Positions 17,727 to 26,462 of a DNA stretch of 46,365 nt are shown here, piece by piece. Both the position numbers and the translations under genes were made by a program. How positions within the stretch are numbered: position 1 is the first letter of the stretch; every line of letters begins with the position of its first letter. The notes below the pieces were generated by a model, which was not told the DNA's origin, searched no databases, and worked only from the letters and a program-made list of their open reading frames with translations. Source of the DNA: Robertmurraya massiliosenegalensis JC6 (GTDB taxonomy: Bacteria > Bacillota > Bacilli > Bacillales > Cytobacillaceae); NCBI RefSeq assembly GCF_000311725.1, contig NZ_HE978516.1, positions 1 through 46,365 of the forward strand. The letters run 5' to 3'.

Positions 17727-17756
17727 AATATAGGAGAATCGTAGGATAAAAGTCAA
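17727..17756 (-). promoter_or_regulatory. SigA-type promoter of the cwlO-like gene
   Basis: Minus strand: -35 TTGACT (17751-17756), an 18-bp spacer and -10 TATATT (17727-17732). The predicted start gives a leader of about 235 nt before the ATG. I looked for a known riboswitch fold in the leader and did not find one. No clear WalR repeat pair (TGTWAH-N5-TGTWAH) was found. Confidence 0.65.
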
Positions 17757-17829
17757 TTTATATCCGTAAAAATAATTAGTCACAAAAACGCAACATATTT
17801 TTCAAAATGAATAAACACTAAAAAATTTG

Positions 17830-17877
17830 TCAAAAAAAATAAAGAGACTGTCCTAGCAAATTGCTAGGACAGTCTCT
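17830..17877 (-). terminator. Terminator of ltaS
   Basis: A perfect 17-bp stem (AGAGACTGTCCTAGCAA and its complement) on the minus strand, followed by TTATTTTTTTT. It lies directly after the ltaS stop and before the cwlO promoter. Confidence 0.9.
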
Positions 17878-17891
17878 AAGCACACCTTCAA

Positions 17892-19874
17892 TTATTCGTC
17901 CGTTGGTGTTTTAGTTTCTTTTGTCTCTTTATCAGAAGTATTATATTCATACTTTGAACGATCAATTGGTGTGAAGTCGGCTGGAGAATAGAAACGTAAT
18001 AAATCTCCATTGACAACTTTATCTGAAAGATGCAATTTATATTCTACAACCTCTTGGAACTGTAATCCTTTTTCCATTTGTTCTTCTTGCTCCTCACTAA
18101 TTAGCTCACCTGTCACGGAATCATAAAATTTACCTCCGACCGATGAAATGGTCGGACTGACAAAGTCCCCATTACGGAATGGAACTAATGAATCATGCTC
18201 TTCTGATAATAAGTCTGTACCTAGTTGGATATACTCTTTTGTATCAATACCAACTAAGTGAAGCAATGTTGGAAGAAGGTCAATTTGACCACCATACTCA
18301 TGGTTGACTCCACCTTCCATTCCAGGTACACGGATAAAGAGTGGAACTCGTTGCAAACCTGCTGCACTATCAAATGTAGATAGTTCTTTATCTAATACTT
18401 TTTCCATCGCTTTATTATGATTTTGCGAAATTCCATAATGATCTCCATACATAATAATAATGGAGTTATCATATAATCCAGATTCTTTTAAATCTGTGAT
18501 AAATTGCTCTAATGCCTCATCTGCATAACGAGCAGTTTGGAAATAATTGTCAACAGATTTATCACCTGTAGTATGTGGAGCAATCGTTGTTTCCTCTTGA
18601 TTCATTGAATAAGGATAGTGATGCGTTACTGTAATAAACTTCGTATAGAATGGCTGTGGCAATGTTTGTAACAATGAAAATGATTGTTCAAAGAATGGCT
18701 TATCCATCAATCCATACTCAGCCATTTGGTCTCCTTCAGCTTCGTAATAGCTTAAGTCAAAAAACTTATCATAACCAAATGATTTATAAATCTCATTTCT
18801 GTTCCAGAAACTTCCTGAATTGCCGTGGAATACCGCTGACGTATATCCATTCTGTCCTAAAATAGCTGGAGCAGCTTGGTACGTATTAAGTCCTTTTGTT
18901 GTATAGGCTGAACCTTGTGGCAGTCCATACAATGAGTTTTCAAGCATGAATTCTGCATCAGCCGTCTTCCCTTGTGCTGTTTGGTGGAAGAAGTTATCAA
19001 AATACATTGTATTCTCATCTCTAATCATTGAGTTTAAGAATGGTGTTACCTCTTCACCATGCAGCTGATAGTCCATTAAAAATGATTGAATCGACTCAAG
19101 GTGCAGATAAATCACGTTCATGCCTTCACCAACACCGAAGTACTCAGGATTTGGTTCTGCATAGTTTGATTTTGTAAAGTTAATGACTTCCGTTACATCA
19201 CTACTATCAGCCATAACTCGCTGTGCAGATGCTTTCGTGCTTTGAACTGCATCATAAATGGTATAATTGTACATTCCTAAATATTTTACAATGTAATTTC
19301 GGTCGAATCCTCTTGTTAATAGCTCAGGTCTATCGGCTTCAGCAAGCGCCAAGTTTAAACTTGAAAAACCTAATGCTAATGATAAGACAGCAATGACTTT
19401 TCGACGTCCCATATCTTTCGCTTCAATTTTTACTACTTTAAATAGAAGTAGACCAAGCAAGAATAGGAAATCAATGAAAAAGAATATGTCATATGGTCTT
19501 AATAATGACAGAACACTGCTACTTACATCTCCGAAATTTTGTGTTTGAAAAATGGTTGGTAGCGTAATGAAGTCGTTAAAGAAACGATAGTAAACGACAT
19601 TTGCATAAAGTAAAAATGACAAGATAAAATAAATCGTCATTAACGCACTATATTTTTTTCTACCCTTAAAGAATAGTGCAAATCCAAGAAATAAAAGGGA
19701 AGAACCTAATGGATTCAAAAACAACAAAAACTTTTGAATGCCATTTTCAACACCTAGTTCGAATTGATTCAATTGAATGATATATGTTTTTAACCATAGG
19801 AATACAACGGCAACAAGAAAAAAGCCGATATATTTTTGTGATATATTAAATCGTTTATTTAAAGTTTTATTCAT
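17892..19874 (-). CDS. ltaS: Lipoteichoic acid synthase family protein (LtaS)
   Basis: A 660-residue protein with five N-terminal helices (about 1-180) and an extracellular sulfatase-fold domain (about 235-600). The catalytic Thr is in QTAQGKTADAEFM (about 305-317). Metal residues occur at YLHLESIQSF (Glu) and at MYGDHYGIS (Asp-His). The junction LNLALAEADRP has the Ala-X-Ala-like site where LtaS is cleaved to release the active domain. It polymerises glycerol phosphate from phosphatidylglycerol to build lipoteichoic acid. The C-terminus is a charged tail (KETKETKTPTDE). It is monocistronic with its own promoter and terminator. Bacillus has several paralogues, so which one this is cannot be said. 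Confidence 0.9.
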   Translation of the reverse strand: MNKTLNKRFNISQKYIGFFLVAVVFLWLKTYIIQLNQFELGVENGIQKFLLFLNPLGSSLLFLGFALFFKGRKKYSALMTIYFILSFLLYANVVYYRFFNDFITLPTIFQTQNFGDVSSSVLSLLRPYDIFFFIDFLFLLGLLLFKVVKIEAKDMGRRKVIAVLSLALGFSSLNLALAEADRPELLTRGFDRNYIVKYLGMYNYTIYDAVQSTKASAQRVMADSSDVTEVINFTKSNYAEPNPEYFGVGEGMNVIYLHLESIQSFLMDYQLHGEEVTPFLNSMIRDENTMYFDNFFHQTAQGKTADAEFMLENSLYGLPQGSAYTTKGLNTYQAAPAILGQNGYTSAVFHGNSGSFWNRNEIYKSFGYDKFFDLSYYEAEGDQMAEYGLMDKPFFEQSFSLLQTLPQPFYTKFITVTHHYPYSMNQEETTIAPHTTGDKSVDNYFQTARYADEALEQFITDLKESGLYDNSIIIMYGDHYGISQNHNKAMEKVLDKELSTFDSAAGLQRVPLFIRVPGMEGGVNHEYGGQIDLLPTLLHLVGIDTKEYIQLGTDLLSEEHDSLVPFRNGDFVSPTISSVGGKFYDSVTGELISEEQEEQMEKGLQFQEVVEYKLHLSDKVVNGDLLRFYSPADFTPIDRSKYEYNTSDKETKETKTPTDE

Positions 19875-19902
19875 CTTTGTTGCACCTACCTTCTAACAAA
19901 CT

Positions 19903-19931
19903 ATTATACTTTTTTTAGAATTCATTTTGAA
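19903..19931 (-). promoter_or_regulatory. Putative ltaS promoter
   Basis: Minus strand: -10 TATAAT (19903-19908), a 17-bp spacer and a moderate -35 TTCAAA (19926-19931). The predicted transcript starts about 22 nt before the ATG. The rest of the 470-bp gap to tatA holds only the tatA terminator and AT-rich sequence. Confidence 0.45.
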
Positions 19932-20244
19932 TATGCGCTTACTCCCAGACAAGCTATTTACTATCATAATTGTAAAATATGAACATTTTATGAAATTATG
20001 TTCCTAAATTTACATTTGCTTAATATTTACATGCTTGAACACAAAATATTAATATACTCCTTTTTCACAAAATGTCAAGTCTTCACCGATGGTCTTCCGC
20101 TTGAAATCATGACTACAGTGCGATTCAACACTGTTTCAACTGTTTCCTCATTAAGGATAGTTAAAGTAAGATGGATATTTTTCTTTACACATTATTAATA
20201 GACGTTTTACCCTTCCAAAAGGTTTCATTAAACATTATTTACAT

Positions 20245-20281
20245 AAAAAAGGCTAATGATGGAAAACAACCATCATTAGCC
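20245..20281 (-). terminator. Terminator of respiratory operon 1
   Basis: On the minus strand GGCTAATGATGG pairs perfectly with CCATCATTAGCC and is followed by TTTTTT. It is about 65 bp after tatA and is the first terminator downstream of the torD-dmsA-dmsB-dmsC-ferredoxin-tatA string. Confidence 0.85.
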
Positions 20282-20345
20282 CAAAAATGACTTTCTTCTA
20301 TATAATAAGATATTCAAAAAAATAAGTGTATGTCCTATTTATCGC

Positions 20346-20549
20346 TTATACTTCACTCTTCTTTTGTTCATTTACTGTTTTATCATCTTCTGATTTATCA
20401 TCTTCCATAATCCCTTTTGTAGAGTTCTTAAACTCTTTTAGAGATTGTCCAACAGCTCTTCCAATTTCAGGTAATTTTTTTGGTCCAAAAATGATAAGGG
20501 CCAGAACTAGAATTAAAATTAATCCTGGAATTCCAATATTTGATAACAT
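20346..20549 (-). CDS. tatA: Twin-arginine translocase subunit TatA
   Basis: A 67-residue protein with the TatA layout: a short N-terminal helix ([17 protein letters not shown]), the [21 protein letters not shown] amphipathic hinge, and a charged tail. TatA forms the pore-forming oligomer of the Tat system, which exports folded proteins. It is 72 bp downstream of the polyferredoxin and in the same direction as the dms genes, whose catalytic subunits carry Tat signals, so it probably exports them. No tatC is in the window. GGGAGTG lies before the ATG. Confidence 0.93.
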   Translation of the reverse strand: MLSNIGIPGLILILVLALIIFGPKKLPEIGRAVGQSLKEFKNSTKGIMEDDKSEDDKTVNEQKKSEV

Positions 20550-20621
20550 CTTTTCTTCACTCCCTTAATCTTCATATGACTCATCCAGCTATCTATCCAT
20601 GTGCATTGTAACATAACATGA

Positions 20622-21527
20622 TTACCTTGTAATGAGAAACTGCGATTTTTTCATACAAGGGACACAAAGTTCTTGATTCTCTGATAATGTATGGAAACTT
20701 TTGTGACAACTTGAGCAAACACTTGTAAAAAACGGATACTTGACCTGTTCATATGGTGATATTTGTTCGTTAACAGTTATTGCTTTTTCAGGACAAATGT
20801 CTGCACATAATTGACAGTTTGAGCAGCTTTGCGCTGATATAACAAATCCTTCGTCGTTTATTTCAATACATTTTTTATCACAAAGTTTTTCACAAGCATG
20901 GCATAATGTACATCTTTCAGTATTCAGTTGAATGTTCGCAAACTGATGGTTGGGATAATAACGGGATAGTTCAAGAGCTGTTTGATTGAACCGCCATTTT
21001 GCTGGAGCCATTTCTTTAAGTAATGTCTGCGTTCCTTCTTTCCAAGAAAAGAAAAGCTCTCGTCTTGATATACACTCTTCCGTTTTCTCCAACTTAGTCC
21101 GCTCTACCGTTAACAATGGTTCTTCAAGTTGCTTCAATAATACATTTGCTTCATCTACTGCTTGATTCCATCGGCTATCAATCTCTTCTTCGCCAATTAT
21201 TCCTTTAATTCCCTTTTTAGCATAAACCACTAATTCCTTAGCAGAAGGGGGGGAACTCTTCCCAGCAACCAACCGCCCTTGATGGAATTCCCTCTTTGGA
21301 AATATGCCAGCAATCGCCTGAACAGGACATGAAACCATGCATTTTCCACACTCATTACAACCCTTATAATTGATATGTGGAATCCCTTTTTTTATTTCTA
21401 TCGCATTTAATTCACATGCATCAATACAATGGGAGCATGTTGAACGAGGGCTTTTATTCCTAGAGCAGGTTGACAATATTTCATATTGATAATCTAAACT
21501 CTCTACCCATTTACTAAAAAGACCCAT
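20622..21527 (-). CDS. Polyferredoxin with four [4Fe-4S] motifs and a C-terminal zinc ribbon
   Basis: About 301 residues, no signal peptide. One pair of cluster motifs lies near the start (CSHCIDACEL and CNECGKCMVSCPVQAI, about 30-75) and another pair near residue 215-265 (CTLCHACEKLCDKKC and CSNCQLCADICPEKAI). The two are separated by about 130 residues without Cys except one. The C-terminal CSSCHKSF...CVPC looks like a zinc-ribbon or rubredoxin-like knuckle. I prefer the ATG at 21527; a GTG at 21536 is in frame but abuts the ribosome binding site. It follows dmsC1 by 28 bp in operon 1 only; operons 2 and 3 lack it. It probably carries electrons or helps maturation in the cytoplasm, but its partner is unknown. 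Confidence 0.8.
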   Translation of the reverse strand: MGLFSKWVESLDYQYEILSTCSRNKSPRSTCSHCIDACELNAIEIKKGIPHINYKGCNECGKCMVSCPVQAIAGIFPKREFHQGRLVAGKSSPPSAKELVVYAKKGIKGIIGEEEIDSRWNQAVDEANVLLKQLEEPLLTVERTKLEKTEECISRRELFFSWKEGTQTLLKEMAPAKWRFNQTALELSRYYPNHQFANIQLNTERCTLCHACEKLCDKKCIEINDEGFVISAQSCSNCQLCADICPEKAITVNEQISPYEQVKYPFFTSVCSSCHKSFHTLSENQELCVPCMKKSQFLITR

Positions 21528-21555
21528 CGTTAACACACCCCTTTCTTATTTTTCT

Positions 21556-22389
21556 TTAAGCGCCTAATACATAAAACACATAGCGGCTCATGCCTTCTGC
21601 GAATAGAAGGACAGCCAGTGCCACATAAGCAAGTGAGAACGATACTTTTTGCTGCTTTGCCACGGAAAGATATCCTAGGAATGCTACACCTACTACTTCA
21701 ATAATCCAACGAATTGCTACCGTTGTTTGGTAGTCTGCTAGTGAGGCTAACGCATTCGTTCCTTCAATCATATTAACCTCTGGCATCACGGAACCAAATA
21801 AGGCGACACCCACTAATTGAAGAGCAATCCCTCCTAACGAAATATAGAAAGCGATTTTGATTAAACTTTGTGCCTTTTCCTTTAATACAGGTGCTAGTAA
21901 GCTGACAACGAGAACCGGTCCTAGAACGAGAGCCGTTCCATAAAACGATGTAAACGTATTGACGGAATTCCAACCGCTGACTAAAGAATTCGAATAAATC
22001 ATTGCCATACAGTAAATATCGACTAAACCGATGAGCGCTGATACAATCAATAACCATTGATTAACTTTCTTTTGCACAAGTGCCAGACCAGCTGTGACAC
22101 AGGCAGCTCCAATAAATAATCCTGTCACCAAAATCTCACGACTCATCCAAGAAGAACCAAGATTGCGAATCGAATTTAAAGCATGTGACGGTGTTCCTAA
22201 GTGAGCGAAGGAAGCGATTAATCCAATCAACGATAATGCTGCAATGACGATTAATGGGATTCGCATCGCTTTAAATGCTGTTTCTTCGCCTAATTTATTT
22301 ATTCCTTTATAGAAAATCGCTAGTGTCAATATTCCACCGATGGCGATTTGCACACAAACTGTAAAGATTAACAATGCCCATTCATGCAT
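21556..22389 (-). CDS. dmsC: DmsC-type membrane anchor of molybdoenzyme 1
   Basis: A 277-residue protein with eight predicted helices, no soluble domain. The start MHEWALLIFTVCVQIAIGGIL and the LGTPSHALNSIRNLGSSWMSRE loop (about 64-84) mark the DmsC family, which oxidises menaquinol and passes electrons to the DmsB ferredoxin. It is almost identical to the copies at 26463-27296 and 31235-32068: compared with copy 2 it differs only at residues 38 and 179. It is 18 bp after dmsB1. Unlike the other two, it is followed by a polyferredoxin and not by a terminator. Confidence 0.9.
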   Translation of the reverse strand: MHEWALLIFTVCVQIAIGGILTLAIFYKGINKLGEETAFKAMRIPLIVIAALSLIGLIASFAHLGTPSHALNSIRNLGSSWMSREILVTGLFIGAACVTAGLALVQKKVNQWLLIVSALIGLVDIYCMAMIYSNSLVSGWNSVNTFTSFYGTALVLGPVLVVSLLAPVLKEKAQSLIKIAFYISLGGIALQLVGVALFGSVMPEVNMIEGTNALASLADYQTTVAIRWIIEVVGVAFLGYLSVAKQQKVSFSLAYVALAVLLFAEGMSRYVFYVLGA

Positions 22390-22407
22390 AGGAATAACCT
22401 CCTTTAT

Positions 22408-22986
22408 CTATTTTGCATTTCTATGTGCACCAATGACGATACTTGGATTGGTAATTGATGAATCTGGAAGACCTTTAATATTGTTAACATCACCGTATTT
22501 TTCTCGAAGTTCCTCAATCGGTCCATAATCAAGGGCACGCATCGGACATGATCCTACACAAGCTGGGTTTTCACCAACTTCAATTAAATCAATACAGAAA
22601 TTACATTTTGTCATTTTACCGATGACTTCATTATATTGTGGAGCTCCATAAGGACAATTCCACATACAATATTTGCAGCCAATACATTTTTCATGGTCAA
22701 CTAATACAACGCCATCCTCTTCACGTTTATGCATGGCTCCTGTAGGACAATTTTCTACACACTTAGGATTTTCACAATGGTTACACGAAATTGAAGTGAA
22801 GAAGGATTGAACATTTTGTATGAACGCTTCATCACGTTCGACATAGTCTCCTTCCGATTGTTCATACACTCGGCGATAGTTGACACCAACTTCAAGGTCA
22901 TTTTTATCTTTACAAGCAACTACACATGCTTTACATCCTGTACAATATTCATTATTTATATAAAAGCCTAGCTGTACCATTACCAT
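22408..22986 (-). CDS. dmsB: DmsB-type four-cluster ferredoxin subunit of molybdoenzyme 1
   Basis: A 192-residue protein with sixteen cluster Cys in four groups typical of DmsB: CTGCKACVVAC, CNHCENPKCVENCP, CIGCKYCMWNCPYGAP and CNFCIDLIEVGENPACVGSCP. It should carry four [4Fe-4S] clusters linking the DmsC quinol site to the catalytic subunit, outside the membrane. It has no signal and travels with the Tat-exported DmsA. Two in-frame ATGs lie six bases apart (22986, 22980); alignment with the paralogues cannot settle which is used. It follows dmsA1 by 16 bp. Confidence 0.93.
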   Translation of the reverse strand: MVMVQLGFYINNEYCTGCKACVVACKDKNDLEVGVNYRRVYEQSEGDYVERDEAFIQNVQSFFTSISCNHCENPKCVENCPTGAMHKREEDGVVLVDHEKCIGCKYCMWNCPYGAPQYNEVIGKMTKCNFCIDLIEVGENPACVGSCPMRALDYGPIEELREKYGDVNNIKGLPDSSITNPSIVIGAHRNAK

Positions 22987-23002
22987 TCACACCCTTCTTT
23001 TT

Positions 23003-25402
23003 CTATGCCTTCTGAACTTCGACTAAGTTAGTATGTTGAGGATTTCCCTTAGCTAATGCAGATGGACGTTGACTTGTTAACGTGTTAATATTTCCGCGTT
23101 GATCAATGCCCTTATTATCTGGTGACCACCAAGCTCCCTGTGGAATTGCCACTGTTCCTGGAATAATTCTGTTCGTGAGTTTAACAGGCATATGAACTTC
23201 TCCACGATCATTGAAGATTTTCACTTTGTCACCATCTTTAATCTTTCTTGCTTTTGCATCTCTTTCATTCATCCACATCACTTGTGGTCCCGCTTCCTCT
23301 AACCACTTATTATTATCAAAAGTTGAATGACAACGGCGTTTGTAATGCCAGCCAATTAGCTGTAGTGGATATTTTTCAATTAATGGATCCTGTGGTCCCT
23401 CCCACGAAGATACATATTTCGGAATGGCTGGAATCTCCTCCAACTCATCCATATCCCAAAGCGCTTTCGAGAAAATTTCAATTTTACCTGAAGGTGTTTC
23501 AAATTTATGATTTTCCGGATCTTTAATCTGATCTTCAAAAGCTATTACGGCGTTATTTTCCAAAGAAACCTGATAAACTCCAAGTTTTTTGAATTCGTCA
23601 AAAGTTGGGAAATTCGGATCTACCTTTCGAGATTCCTCAATTGACCATTTCACCCAATCTAGTTCAGTTCTTCCTTCTGTAAATTCATTTTCAACTCCAA
23701 GCTTTTTCGCTAACATTGTGAGCCATTCATAATCTGATTTCGTCTCAAACAAATTTTCGATACACTTTTGAGACAATATTGCTTGTTGTGAAGGTGCCCA
23801 AGTTGATCCGATATCCCATCTTTCCATAAATGAATTAGATGGCAATAAAATATCTGCAAATTTCGCACTTGGTGTCATAAAGAGCTCACTGACTACAATT
23901 AGTTCAAGCAAAGACTCATCCTGTAAGATTTCAGCCGTACGATTACAGTCGGAATGTTGATTTATTAACGTATTTCCAGCTAAATTAAACATTGCTTTTA
24001 TATTTGATGGAAGTGTTTCTTGTCCTTCTGGTAAACCTTTCACTCCATCCTTCGCTCCCATTTCTGTTCCACGAACAACAGCGTCTGTCCAAAGGAAACA
24101 CGGGATCGTTAAACCACCTAATGGATTATCACCTTTTGGTACGGCAGTTGTTTTTACTAGACTGACATAACCGGCACCGGAAGCCCATCCACCTCGAACT
24201 CCTACATTCCCAGTAATGGCAGCAAGTACTGTACCACCTCTCACAAATTGTTCACCGTAAGCTTGTCTTTGTGGACCCCAACCTTGTAATAATGCTGAAG
24301 GTTTATTAGTTGCGAATTCTCTAGCAAGCTTTCGAATCGTATCAGCAGGTACTTTACAAATCTTTGATGCCCATTCAGGAGTTTTCTTTATTCCATCCTT
24401 TTTACCCATAATGTAGCTAACAAGAGATTCCCCTTCAGGTACACCTTCTGGCATATGTTCCTCATCAAATCCAACACAATATTTATCAACAAAGTTTTTA
24501 TCATATAGGTTTTCAGAAATAATGACATATGTCATTGCGTCCATCATGGCATTATCAGTAGTTGGAGCAATCGGGATCCACTCATCTGCTAATGCTATAG
24601 CTGTATCAGATTGTCTTGGATCAATAACAACGATCTTTACACCTGCTTCTTTTGCTTTTCTTACATAAAAGTCTGTTACACCCCAACGTGTTTCAACGGG
24701 ATTATGTCCCCATAGAATAATAAGCTTTGAGTCAGATAGGGTATTAAGTGTGCTCCCTGTTTGCGTCGTTCCATAAGTGAATGGTGTTGCTTGTGAAGTT
24801 TGGGCAGAACTATAAGAGTTATGATAACCAAGGTATCCCCCAGTGAGACCTAAGATTTTTTGAATCATATTACCTGCTCCAATGATACTTCCTGAATGCC
24901 CACTTGCGTAATTACTGTAACGACTAGAAGGTCCATATTTTTTTGTTATTCTCGTTAGCTCTTTTTCAATGTAATCAATTGCTTCTTCCCAAGAGATTCT
25001 TTCAAATTTCCCTTCTCCACGCTTTCCTACTCGCTTCATTGGATATTTTAAGCGATCAGGATTATAAACGAATTGTCTGTAGCCTCTACCTCGAATGCAG
25101 GCACGAAGTTGTGGAAGTTCAAATGTATCTTCTTTCGTATCTGTCGTAAGACGTGTCACGACACCATCATTTATATGAGCTTTTATTAAGCATCTACCAC
25201 CACAGTTAACGGTCGAACATGTCGTTAATACTTGCTCATCGATATTTTTACTTGGTTCCTCTGCACTAACTTTAGAAAGCATTTTCGATCCTTGCACCGT
25301 ACCCCCGATTACGACTGGAGCCGTAACTGCACTTGACCACTTAATAAAGCTTCGACGAGACATTTTATTTTCTTTTATGCTGTCAAATATATCTTTACTC
25401 AT
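23003..25402 (-). CDS. dmsA: DmsA-type molybdopterin oxidoreductase catalytic subunit 1
   Basis: A 799-residue enzyme with a Tat signal (SRRSFIKW at 15-22). An N-terminal [4Fe-4S] cluster has Cys62, Cys67, Cys71 and Cys102. The molybdenum bis-MGD domain follows, with the likely Mo-ligand Ser in NSYSSAQ (about 195-201), the same place as in E. coli DmsA (TYSTAQ). The C-terminal cofactor-binding domain (about 680-799) includes GDKVKIFNDRGEV. The Ser ligand points to the DMSO/TMAO/S- or N-oxide branch, though the substrate is unknown. GGAGG lies 9 bp before the ATG. It follows torD1 and is followed by dmsB1. Confidence 0.93.
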   Translation of the reverse strand: MSKDIFDSIKENKMSRRSFIKWSSAVTAPVVIGGTVQGSKMLSKVSAEEPSKNIDEQVLTTCSTVNCGGRCLIKAHINDGVVTRLTTDTKEDTFELPQLRACIRGRGYRQFVYNPDRLKYPMKRVGKRGEGKFERISWEEAIDYIEKELTRITKKYGPSSRYSNYASGHSGSIIGAGNMIQKILGLTGGYLGYHNSYSSAQTSQATPFTYGTTQTGSTLNTLSDSKLIILWGHNPVETRWGVTDFYVRKAKEAGVKIVVIDPRQSDTAIALADEWIPIAPTTDNAMMDAMTYVIISENLYDKNFVDKYCVGFDEEHMPEGVPEGESLVSYIMGKKDGIKKTPEWASKICKVPADTIRKLAREFATNKPSALLQGWGPQRQAYGEQFVRGGTVLAAITGNVGVRGGWASGAGYVSLVKTTAVPKGDNPLGGLTIPCFLWTDAVVRGTEMGAKDGVKGLPEGQETLPSNIKAMFNLAGNTLINQHSDCNRTAEILQDESLLELIVVSELFMTPSAKFADILLPSNSFMERWDIGSTWAPSQQAILSQKCIENLFETKSDYEWLTMLAKKLGVENEFTEGRTELDWVKWSIEESRKVDPNFPTFDEFKKLGVYQVSLENNAVIAFEDQIKDPENHKFETPSGKIEIFSKALWDMDELEEIPAIPKYVSSWEGPQDPLIEKYPLQLIGWHYKRRCHSTFDNNKWLEEAGPQVMWMNERDAKARKIKDGDKVKIFNDRGEVHMPVKLTNRIIPGTVAIPQGAWWSPDNKGIDQRGNINTLTSQRPSALAKGNPQHTNLVEVQKA

Positions 25403-25456
25403 ACTCTAAAACCTCCTAATTTCCCATAAATTTACTATTGCAACCTTGTAATTAGG

Positions 25457-26143
25457 TTAAAAATACAATTCATCGATAACATCTATGTCAAAATCAATAA
25501 ATTCTTCCATCATTTGCGCAGAAGAAGAAAATAACGACGATTTTGCATGGCTTTGTATATCCTTAGAAAACTGTGGTATCCATTTAGCTAAATGATCGTT
25601 TAGCATTTTCTTCTGTCCATCTAGCAAGTGATTATAGATAGTTATATTACTTTCTTGTTCTGCTCTTTCAATTAATTGAAGCATGAACAAGAGCTCATAT
25701 CCTATATGATCTTCTGCTTCATTATGTTGGTTTGTTTTTTTCTCTAAGGACAAATCGTATGTCTTAAATAGTTCCTTCACTTCAAAAGTTGGGAAATCAA
25801 AAAGACATTTATCCTTACCTCTATATACTGATTCCCACGGTGGTGCCAATAAAGAATCCGGTCCAATAAATAAGCGGAAATAGTCCTCTCTTGCACTTTC
25901 AATTGCTACTTCAATATCACGACTATTAAAGTAATGATGGAATTGCTCGCCACCACCTATTCCCATTAATCCTTCAATATTAAATCCTTCTTTAATATGC
26001 AGATACAACTCTTTATTCATTGGCTGAGTAAACAGTATATATTGGAGTTGATAAAATTCTTTTCTAGCTTTTAATAGTGGCGCATTCTTATCTTTAATCA
26101 TGTCTGCCGTAAAAGTCATTTTCCTCACCATCTCCAATCTCAT
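25457..26143 (-). CDS. TorD/DmsD-type chaperone 1
   Basis: About 228 residues, all helical. TorD-family marks are LAPPWESVYRGKD at about 111-123 and NEAEDHIGYELLFMLQ around 147-162. These chaperones bind the Tat signal of a molybdoenzyme and help insert its cofactor before export. As the first gene of operon 1, just upstream of dmsA1, it probably serves that enzyme. The start is uncertain: the ATG at 26143 gives this length, but a later ATG (nine residues in, position 26119) has GTGAGG nearby. Confidence 0.88.
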   Translation of the reverse strand: MRLEMVRKMTFTADMIKDKNAPLLKARKEFYQLQYILFTQPMNKELYLHIKEGFNIEGLMGIGGGEQFHHYFNSRDIEVAIESAREDYFRLFIGPDSLLAPPWESVYRGKDKCLFDFPTFEVKELFKTYDLSLEKKTNQHNEAEDHIGYELLFMLQLIERAEQESNITIYNHLLDGQKKMLNDHLAKWIPQFSKDIQSHAKSSLFSSSAQMMEEFIDFDIDVIDELYF

Positions 26144-26236
26144 TCATAATTTTTGCTTATAAATCTCTTCTATTTAACAAGCAAATTTCTGTGCTGCCGC
26201 TTTGAATCTTACTTTCACATCCTTCATAACTCATTA

Positions 26237-26368
26237 TGTGAATGTCATCACAATATTTATCACATCTTCATTATAAAATTGAAAACAAAGAAATAATACG
26301 TATCGCGTATACAAAAATAGGGGATGAATTTTGTTTAGGCTAACCAAACAATTTTTACGAACTTGTGA
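26237..26368 (-). promoter_or_regulatory. Operon 1 promoter and shared regulatory module
   Basis: Read leftward, elements in order: a distal block CCAAACAATTTTTACGAAC..TGTGA (plus-strand 26344-26368; -81 to -105); a palindrome ATACG-TATCG-CGTAT (26296-26310, centred at -40); -10 TATAAT (26270-26275) with no matching -35; and an FNR-type box TGTGA-ATGTCA-TCACA (26237-26252, +12 to +27). The same parts and spacing occur before operons 2 and 3. The lack of a -35 and the palindrome at -40 suggest an activator-dependent promoter. The box sequence matches the Bacillus Fnr consensus. Confidence 0.75.
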
Positions 26369-26410
26369 AGTCAAAATTTGGAGAAGAAAGAGGGTGGATT
26401 GAAATGTGAT

Positions 26411-26456
26411 TTTTTTATGAAGAAGAAAGAAGGAATATTACACTATCCCTTCTTTC
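26411..26456 (-). terminator. Terminator of respiratory operon 2
   Basis: 9-bp arms GAAAGAAGG / CCTTCTTTC (26425-26433, 26448-26456), directly after the dmsC2 stop. The minus-strand tail is TTCTTC and then A-rich, so it is weaker than the terminator after dmsC3. Confidence 0.55.
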
Positions 26457-26462
26457 ATACCA

